A DNA stretch of 64,000 nt from contig CM034389.1 of the NCBI GenBank assembly GCA_019925095.2, positions 15,630,435 to 15,694,434 on the forward strand, given 5' to 3'. Source of the stretch: Dendrolimus kikuchii (lineage: Eukaryota; Arthropoda; Insecta; Lepidoptera; Lasiocampidae). The notes below the pieces were generated by a model. That model was not told the DNA's origin and did not search any database. It saw only the letters and a program-made list of their open reading frames with translations. Positions 55,736 to 64,000 of the stretch are shown piece after piece. A program made the position numbers and the translations under genes. Positions within the stretch are counted from its first letter, which is position 1; every line of letters starts with the position of its first letter.

Positions 55736-58700
55736 TTTCGAAGACAAGTAATTTACGTTTGTTTTATGGTTAACATTGCATACAACCAACAAGTCAGGTA
55801 ACGATCCTAGTAACATCAAGACTAGCGTAAATAGCGCAACGGTCGTTTCAGAAGTTTTTAACTAACCAAGATTCTAAATAGTGATCTCTCCATCTTAGTG
55901 AGTCTAGTGTGCCGACGCTTGATATGTATCACTAAACCACAAGAATTGTGAAAATGTATTAAGTTATAAATTAAATATCAACAAATACGACACCTACATA
56001 AAGTGGTTGTAGTAATTATGATAACATATTCTTTACAACTACAAAACTTAAATAAAGAAGTAAAAGAAAAATCTGAAGTCTCTATTTACAGTTAACATTC
56101 CATTATCGACTCTGAGTACGCCGGTAAGTGTAATGTAATTTGCAGTCATGCGGTGAAAACGGATACAAGAATAGCAATCGAGTTCAGTTAAATAGAACTG
56201 TCGCCAGGCTGATATTGATTTAGTTGCGACTATCTGTCGCACAGTACGTATGTTACTATCAATAAAAGTCTCGAAGGTTTGGCGCCTGTACACATCATTG
56301 ACAAGGACATTAACCTTGGGAAATAAGAAGCATAGTTTAAACCTAATAACTTATAAACGTTCCTTATTATTGATATTTCACTGAGCAATTATTATGCGCC
56401 AGTCTATTCTCGTAAATGAACTTTGCATTAAGTTCACGTACGTATTCAATTATAATCTGTCAATAAATGCAGAATCGATTGAAATTTCCGTTTCCTAATC
56501 CAAAGTCAAGACGGGGTCGTTGACACCAATTGCATCATAAGTCACAATCCCCTATGTCCGTCTCTATGCTTACATACATATTGTCTAAGAAAGTGTATTT
56601 CTGAAATGCTTACTTGTGTATGTACAATTGTTATCAGTGTTATCTAACGCATATTATAAACTGAGGTCTCTTGATATGTGATACTGTGCCAGTGTTAAAC
56701 TGAATTAAATGCAGTATTTCAAATCCAAAGTTGTCTTTTAAGTATAATGTCAGCCCGTGAACGCTTCATTGTTGAGAAAGAGCTTCTTGATTGGCGAAAT
56801 GGCATGCTTGATAACGTGAATTGGGGGTACACTCGCTATGGTTATCTAAGATGCATTTACGAGTTTTACACATGTACCGATGTGCTTTCAATCAATGACC
56901 AAATCGGTTTAGGCACAATGTATACCGTTAGCACACGATATTTTTAATATTACGCACATTACATTAAAAAATACTTAAAGAAACTAATTAAATCTAGTAT
57001 TGTTTTACTTATGTAAATTGGGTTTTTTTAAATATAAAATCTTGAAATAGAATTATAAAAATATCTATACTATTTTTGAGAAGTTGTTAGTATTTCCAGG
57101 GACTAGTCGTTGATTTACGTACATAAATATTGTTTTAGTCTTACGTTATAAGTACATGTCATCTTCGTTCTTATATATTTATTAAATTATTAATTCTCTT
57201 CTCATATTTAGGTTGTACGTATGTTCCGTATTTGTTATTTCTGTCGAACACATCGATTTTATTTCTCTACGCATTAGTCGGCTAAATTATTTCTAAGTCT
57301 AAGTAAGGGAATAACCCTAGAAAGTTCATAGTGTCAATTGTTTTATTTATGCATATGGTCCAGGTTCGCTGAGTTAATTTAAGAGATAATTAGTTTAACC
57401 TCAATCATTAATTCATGGCCATCGCATTGCACAACCGGGGTTTTAATAAACCTTAATACCGGAATCATTATGAACCAGTCCTATATCTATTCATTAATGT
57501 TATAAATTTGAAAATGTAAGTGACTCGAAAAGTGGCCCTTTTGATCGACTTTTATAGTTTGTTGTGAACTTATAAAGTCGTGTCCCTGACTGCACATCAA
57601 ATTAACCAAAGTTTAATCCATTTTAAGCTAAGTATTTATTTAATCTTCTCTGCAAGATCGACGTGTTATCAGAAAATATTTTTTTTTAATGATAAGCAAA
57701 ACTGTCGTTGTCAACTTTGTTCTTTGTCAATATGTTTTTTTTAATGCAAAAGTAGCACACACACACACTATAGTGGTATGTTTTATAATTTTTTAAAGTA
57801 GGTACCATTATGTAAAAATACAATTTGCAAAATTACAAAAGTAGCATTCACAAAGACGCTAAATTTATGATTTCCTTTCGGTGTAATAGTTGTAGAAATA
57901 AACGTTATATTATTATTAAATATATTATATAAAACAAACCACCTATTTTTGTTATAGATAGTATTAAAATTGATTTTTACATTGTTATCCCATTAAAATA
58001 CTATTGAAAATCGAGACGGCTCAACATAATATATCGATTGTCATGATCTTGTCGGAATGAGTCTCTTGTGGCGGATGTGTCATACATTGTCTACGGAACA
58101 GAAAGCATGTGAATAATGTACATATTGTTTTAGGTTTCTTACTTTCAAATTTTTTGCTATTAAGTCACGTATTTCAATATTATTTTTTGAAGTAGGCAAA
58201 GATTATTTTATATTTGAGATGCCCATGTGGCTTCTTTTACATAAACTTTTAATCCGTGTCCAGCGGAAACTTATTTGTCAGGATTATCAAAAGTCCAAAT
58301 TTATTTTACAGTATTGTATTCATTCACGTTAACTTAGAAATCTATTTTTATCATCGTTATCTAAAGTAGTATATCAAAGTTCATTATAATCGGTTTAACC
58401 TGTAAGAAAGACTAAAAAAAATGTTTATGATAGTAGTGTGGATAGTAGAATTGATGCCGGGAGACCGCAAGGTACCTATTTACCTTGATCAAGTTATTTT
58501 GAAGAAAGTTAGTTGAAAAGTACCTCCAAAAATGTGAATGTCTGAACAGATTATTAAGAAGATGAAGCGAAAGGTAGTGCCAAGTGGTACGTACCGAGTG
58601 GAGATACATCGTCTTTGCCTACCCATATGGAAAACATGCGTGATAACAATGACATGTTGATAGCATGTGTGTACATAATGTGAAGAAGGAACAAATACAC

Positions 58701-59363
58701 GTATAAATAAATATAGAAACATCCAATCAAAATCATTTACATATTTTAGAGGGATATTAGTATTGATAAAATCAGATAACTTTATTCTCACGATTTTCTT
58801 TGATGATCTGTTTTAGTTAACTAATTTAAACTGTACAAGAGAAGTTCATCATCGTATGAAAATTTTCAATCGTGACCATGCGTTGCGTTATCTTCTTCGA
58901 CTTACATTAATGAGATAGCTTGTTATGATATACAGGTTTTGCCCACGCGTGAAGACAATACGCCTACTTTGTAATGAATAAAGTACTTACTTGCATTTGA
59001 AGATGAATTAAAGTGTAATGCGGTTCTAGCGTAGGTTATTGTAGGTGATTTATGTAATTTATTGCGCAAGATATCCACACATGCGAACTAAGTTGTTCAC
59101 ACAATGTGCGTTGTTATTGGTTAAATAATAAGTGCTCGTCTTGTCCGGTTGGTCAACAGCCTTAAATTTGTTACTAGCTTTTAGCTGCGGATTCGTTTGC
59201 TTTAGGTTTTATACTTTCTGTATGAAAAAAACCCAAAAGTAACGCTGAAACAAACACGTACATGTTTCTTACAAAAACCCTAAATATTTTGCATAACTGT
59301 AACTTAGGGAATTTTGGAGTTATCCGTACAATTTTTCAAGCTATATATTTCATCCCCTTGATG
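55736..59363. other. Presumed intron, non-coding
   Basis: Long AT-rich stretch with simple repeats (ACACACAC near 57760). Apart from the weak exon D candidate, no coding exon was recognised. Overlapping open frames around 58412-58791 on the minus strand are Leu/Ile/His-rich and unsupported. Confidence 0.4.
56747..56815 (+). CDS. Weak candidate first exon D (23 codons, phase 0)
   Basis: ATG at 56747 opens MSARERFIVEKELLDWRNGM plus LDN, followed by a moderate donor AAC/GTGAAT. Composition is soluble and helical, unlike neighbouring AT-rich translations, and the phase agrees with exons A-C. The frame continues open to 56947, so it could equally be a chance ORF. Confidence 0.2.
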
Positions 59364-59547
59364 ACATTTATACAGTAGATAGTATACAGTAATAAAAACA
59401 CTTTTTGTTTTAACGTTTTTGTCTAACATACATCGGAGCCGAAATATGTGAAAAAATTGAACCAATTAAAACATACATTATTTTTTATTCGATTTTGGGT
59501 TGTCATGCACAAAACTTTTTAATCTGCCATTTATTCGTTAGTAGTAT

Positions 59548-60090
59548 TAGGGTAATAGTTCACTTTAATTACATATGTTATATTATTTCAAAAGCCATGC
59601 ACAAAAACATGAATCTTGCAACAAATAACCTTGCATAAAACTGATACCGTAAAACGGGGTCGACAGGCACGTTACGTAATTTTGGATTCGATTATCTTTA
59701 ATTATTTTTATGTCTGAATAAACGCTTACATTATTTTTAAATGAGTCTTATTGTTAATTTTATCATTTTATAATAATTTCATTGGTTTTACTCATGCATT
59801 TAGAAATAAATTGACAAAGTATAAAGGGGTTTGTTCGGAAGTTGGCATGATTTTTTTATGAGCGGCCACTTTTTTAGCTATTGCTATTTAATAGTTCTAT
59901 ACTTGAGATACAAGACTTAAAAAAACTTGGTCCTGAATTACATCGGAGCCGAGCTATTTAAGATCAAAATCGTGCTGCGTGAACTTAAGGTATCAGTTTG
60001 ATGCAAGGTTATTTGTTTGTTGCAAGATTCATGTTTTTGTGCATGGCTTTTGAAATAATATAACATATCTAATTAAAGTGAAGGGTAATA
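59548..60090. repeat. Foldback with ~100-bp arms
   Basis: 59548-59650 (including TTATATTATTTCAAAAGCCA and CAACAAATAACCTTGCAT) is inverted at 59988-60090 with only a few differences. The ~340-bp centre holds ACCGTAAAACGGGGTCGACA and the inverted-repeat block 59922-59992. Confidence 0.75.
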
Positions 60091-60298
60091 GCCCTAATTG
60101 AATATGTTTGTTATTAGAACATAGGTACTTATACACATAATAAAAAATAGTTGTTCTTGTAATTACATTTAATACACAAAACTTTTTTACAATTTTGTTT
60201 ATTAATCCACTAATTAGGTCTTATATATCTATAATCACACGCGAGAAAAGAAAACTAAATAAAACGCTCACTATAATGACATTAAATGTGCACTTTAT

Positions 60299-63264
60299 TT
60301 AGTTTTCGATATCGGGTTCTTCATACGCTTCGTTCTCTACATCATGCCTGATTATTGTATCTAGGAACTGAGTAGGAGAAGACAAATGGTTTTGGTGCCT
60401 ACCCCATCCCAAATACCACACGATTGACATGACATGGGAACAACAACCTAATGTACGTTTTCCAACAATGCAAGAGCAATAATGACCTAAAATAGCATCC
60501 CGACCCTGAAGCCCTCGTTCTAACAAAATATAGACATAGTAAGTTCGGCTCGATACATGCCTGGATTGGATTCTTCCTCTCAAAAGCCATGGATTGTTAC
60601 AATCTAAGTTAACGTTTGTGAAATCTTCCAGGTTGGGTTCTTTAAATATTTCAATTATATAGGTTCTGTTTTTTATGTGTTCACCATAATAGCTACGTGC
60701 TTGCTCTACTTGATATGTGCCCAGGGCATAAATGATGAGGTCATCATTACTTAAAACTGGAAACTCATCTCCGCCAAGATCAGCGGCATTTATAGACTGA
60801 AAATGAGCCCGTCTTCTGTTTAGATTATTTTCTAACACATATTCACTTAAGCGATTTTGATTACCAAACCTTAATCTTACTTGGTCGATAATTTCGCTGA
60901 CTAGATAATGATCAGTCAAAGGCACACCAAATGCATTTAATAAAGCTCCGGCAATTTTAATTTCAACTAGCAAGTGGGGTGCTGCTAGATTAAAATATTG
61001 AGCGCGTAACTGGCGAAACTGATTTTTCAGTCTCCCATTAATCGTTTCGACAACCCAACGGCACATAGATACTTTTCTCGATTCATTCGCCTGTAAAACA
61101 GTGAGTTGATATTCCGTTTCATCTTTTGAGGCGGGCATGTATGTGCGGTACCCACAAGATTCTACTTCTTCGATGCTGTCTCGGAATCCCCTGTCTAAAA
61201 TCAGGACATCGTCTTTATTAAAAAACCAATGAAAGGGGTCAATTTGGCTACGCATTATTTCAGAAAGGATAGTCGCATCGGATTTGGTAGCTTCATATAA
61301 ACCATAAATATCAATAATATGACCGTCAGGGCAAACTACTAAGAATGGTTTAACTAAATGCCGGAATTTGTGCAGGCTATATGATTTTCTTTGGAAATAA
61401 TAGTTACTGCTTTTTTGCAAATAAATATAAGTCCCATCAAGTATCACTATGGCTCTTCGTTCAGATAAAGGGATTTCCAAATAAAGCATTTGGGATAGAT
61501 AAACAACGAGCTATCACATCATTTCTTGTTAAATGGTTATAACCCAGATGCTGCGGAACAAACTCCGCCATTAAATCCTGTCTCACTAAAGACATAGTTT
61601 TTTCAAACGTCTTCCTACTTGTTTTGAAAACTGCAGACAGTTGCCCATTCGATTCCCCACTATGAAGTTTAGCTAAAACCGTTGCAAGGGCTGTTCCTGC
61701 TTTTTTTAGTGTCGCCGTGTTATATTAGGCGTGCTTTGAACAATTTGGTTGAACTGTTGTTTGGAAAAACCAATATAATATCGAAATACATTATCTTGAA
61801 TCGAATCCAGTTTGTCAAAGTCTAGAAATATCTTACGTTTTCTTAAAATGTCCATCATATCTTTTATCATGGTCACCGAAAACCTGCTTAGCACACGGCG
61901 TGTATTATTCTCAATATCTTGCCATATAGAGTTGGAGTGTTCTTCACACACTCGTGATCCACGGGGAATATAAAATGTTTTTTCTTGAAGAATTATGGAT
62001 CTCAAATCAACATGAATTCTGTGAAGATTCATATTATTACAACCAGTATAAATACACAATTGGGAATTAAACGGTGCTCGTGTATACCCAGTTATCTCAA
62101 CCATTTGCACTCTATCTACTTGCACAGCTTGGTCTTGCACTAGAAGTTCATGTTGTTCTATGAAAACAGGTTCGTTATTAGAATCTTCTTGGATTGATTC
62201 ATCTTGGCTCTGTTCTGTAGGTTGATTTTGTTCGGGACGGGTTGACAGTTGTTGTCCAGTTTGTTCATTATTTTGAAAATGCCGCTGAGCATGTTGGAAG
62301 CATGGCCGACATATTTGTTCATCTCCATTAAACTGCAAAATGAAATAGGTATATTGAGACAAGAGAGATTAAGGTGAGAGTTGTAGCGTTGGAGGTTCCG
62401 TAAGTTAGTGTAATCAACCATGACACGTTAATAATGACAGTAGTGTATAGCGTTCCTATGTGGTACCTATGTTTTACATTGGACAACTAAGACCACGTGC
62501 TAATATACTAATTTATGTTTTCAAATAAAAGGCAGCTGGCTTTCGGCGAAGTCTTTGGACCCTACAGCGGTTCTTTTATAACGTATTGTTTTTGATGTGA
62601 CAATAAATCTTCCAAAAACTGTTTGCTTTACTCATTTCTAGAGCCTTTGTTTTGGCAGACTTTGCTATTGTGTCATAATGCGCAACCCGTGTAATTCTCT
62701 TATTGAGCTGCATCGGACAGCGGTACATATTTTTTCTTAAAACTACAGTTGTAAAAAGTATATTGCTTCCCAAAAATGCCCTTCTCGTTACCCCGCACTC
62801 ATCTAATTGCTACACCTCTCTGTTCCCCGAGCCAAGACGAAGTAATGACACCAGCTCCAGAGATATTGTCATTGGGTTTTATGCACTATTTCTCAAATGC
62901 TCATCGGTGACTAATCATACGAGCCCGTATTCGGCGTCAGCAAGTCTATGATTGCTGTGGCGAACCGGTTATGAACTTTGAACGTTATCTAGTCTATTCG
63001 ATTCGGAGTGATCAAAAAGACGCCGCCGGCACGCTATAAAACTCGTAAAACATTAGGATGTCTTATTGTTTGTTGTTTTGTAGTGAAAAAAACCACCACC
63101 CAACTCAAATATACCGACACAGGTCTCAAAATCATAGTTATGTAAAAAATAACACTGGATGCACTTAGCATAATATCTTTAGGAATAGTAAATAATGAAT
63201 GACTCACCTGGTATATGTTATTAACTTCAGCACAATATGGTATCAAAAAAGAGTGGTTCTGCAT
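60299..63264 (-). pseudogene. DDE_Tnp_4-type transposase with C-terminal SWIM zinc finger
   Basis: Exon 1 is 63264-63208 (ATG, 19 codons, perfect donor CAG/GTGAGT). Intron 62333-63207 ends at TTTTGCAG. Exon 2 starts at 62332. N-terminal zinc-type motifs: CAEVNNIYQ joined to an ICRPCFQH block, and later a CIYTGC...YIPRGSRVCEEH pattern. The catalytic region has ILDGTYIYL, LILDRGFRDS and CRWVVETINGRLKN, giving the D-D-E triad. A SWIM finger, YCSCIVGKRTLGCCSHVMS, lies near the C-terminus. The product would bind the element ends and cut and paste it. Two frame breaks, one at an A7 run around 61700 (stop TAA at 61706) and one near 61495, split it; otherwise it is well preserved, so inactivation is recent or the breaks are assembly errors. 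Confidence 0.75.
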
Positions 63265-63929
63265 AAATTCAACTGTTAAAGTTATCTGTTAAAGTTATCG
63301 ACCTCCGACGAGTACCACCAATTCGGTTTAAACTTCTTCGACAACTGATACATGTAGAAACACTAATATTAACTTCATCCATGTTCAAAATTCAGATCAT
63401 TGGGGATTAAAGTTAAGCGGTCCAGTTCAGAATTCCAGGCAACAAGAGAAGTATTATAAGTCACAGAGTCCAGAAAGAAAAGCGAGGTCGTTGATGTTAA
63501 ACACAGGTAAACAACAAGTTTACAAGATTAAACACGCGTGCACTTAACTCAAAAGCCAAACGGCGAGTGACAGGCACAATGTCTGCCGCCGAATGGTACG
63601 TTGTAATTGGTCGATGCGCTCGGTACTCATGCGGCGTCCGATCGCGAACAATACTACTAACGAACAAACTGCAGATTAAACAGTTTTGTGCATGAAAACA
63701 CAAAGTCAAATAAAAAATAATGTATGTTTTTATTGATTCAATTTTTTTCACATATTTCGGCTCCGATGTATGTTAGACAAAAACGTTAAAACAAAAAGTG
63801 ATTTTATTACTGTATACTATCTACTGTATAAATGTAATCGCTGGCCGCAAACTTAAAAAGTCAAGCCACTTTTACCCAAACCCCAATGTGACTAATCACC
63901 CCATGACTTCTATTAACCACGTTTTACGG

Positions 63930-64000
63930 TACCTTAAGTTCACGCAGCACGATTTTGAACTTAAATAGCTCGGCTCCGATGTAACTTAGGACCAAGTTTT
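63930..64000. repeat. Inverted copy of 59922-59992, at the window edge
   Basis: These 71 bases are the reverse complement of 59922-59992 with about four differences (shared ACATCGGAGCCGAGCTATTT and AAAATCGTGCTGCGTGAACT). The repeat reaches the last base and probably continues outside. Confidence 0.8.

Larger units (their letters stand above)
59364..63836 (-). mobile_element. DNA transposon encoding a DDE-SWIM transposase
   Basis: Inverted repeats of about 164 bp, 59364-59527 and 63671-63836, enclose a transposase gene on the minus strand. The arms share TTTATACAGTAGATAGTATA, TTTTTGTCTAACATACATCG and ACATACATTATTTTTTATT, with a few changes. The left side also contains a foldback (59548-60090), and further inverted repeats run to the right edge, so the true ends may lie elsewhere or outside the window. 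The exact superfamily is not assigned; IS5/PIF-Harbinger-like is most likely. Confidence 0.65.

Noticed and set aside
58421..58471. 17-codon ATG frame ending in an AAG/GTACCT donor, also phase 0
   Set aside because: Too short, hydrophobic and with a poor donor; kept out of the alternative-first-exon list.
1..64000. CRISPR arrays, operons, prophage, bacterial signals
   Set aside because: None present; introns and eukaryotic mobile elements dominate, so the window is a nuclear insect sequence.

Overview
The window looks like a gene-poor, AT-rich, transposon-dense stretch of an insect nuclear genome, most likely a moth or butterfly (Lepidoptera). The evidence is spliceosomal introns, arthropod-style TCAGT initiators, and repeat families I associate with Lepidoptera: a tRNA-derived SINE ending in a cccagcagtgggac-type tail, ACCGACTTCAAA-ended elements, RTE, CR1/Jockey-like and RNase H-bearing LINEs, and hAT, Harbinger and mariner remnants. 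No bacterial, viral or CRISPR feature was seen. The species cannot be named from the sequence alone.

Host genes are few. A minus-strand three-exon gene (10747-13831) joins exactly in frame to about 358 residues and encodes a low-complexity protein rich in S/TP sites, of cell-cycle or cytoskeletal character; I cannot name it. A second, very small minus-strand gene (22739-23188, two exons, at least 62 codons) is not obvious from long open frames. On the plus strand, well-supported first coding exons lie at 27828-27917, 46545-46964 and 55269-55424, with a weaker candidate at 56747-56815. Each ends in phase 0 at a GT donor and none is followed by another recognisable coding exon in the window. 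The simplest reading is alternative first exons of one long gene whose shared exons lie beyond base 64000.

The rest is layered mobile DNA. From left to right: repeat fragments and a 263-bp inverted-repeat element (6211-9488) holding a five-unit array of about 133 bp; a tandem segmental duplication (14665-20345 and 20695-21410) whose left copy was hit by a hAT element (perfect 8-bp target duplication), itself hit by a CR1/Jockey-like LINE, and separately by an RTE LINE (17-bp target duplication); a SINE; a 1.8-kb giant foldback element (28548-30358); an apparently intact two-ORF LINE (about 35240-40320) whose ORFs overlap as TAATG; a mariner pseudogene; a long GGCT/GGCTTGCT satellite; a Harbinger element (46-bp terminal inverted repeats) containing a nearly full-length but dead copy of the CR1/Jockey-like LINE; and at the right edge a DDE transposase gene with a C-terminal SWIM zinc finger, bounded by 164-bp inverted repeats and further interleaved inverted repeats. 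Two short elements (3217-3489 and 34094-34410) fuse the 5' and 3' ends of the CR1/Jockey-like LINE and look like its non-autonomous derivatives.

All family assignments come from reading motifs by eye. Boundaries marked as approximate could move by tens of bases.
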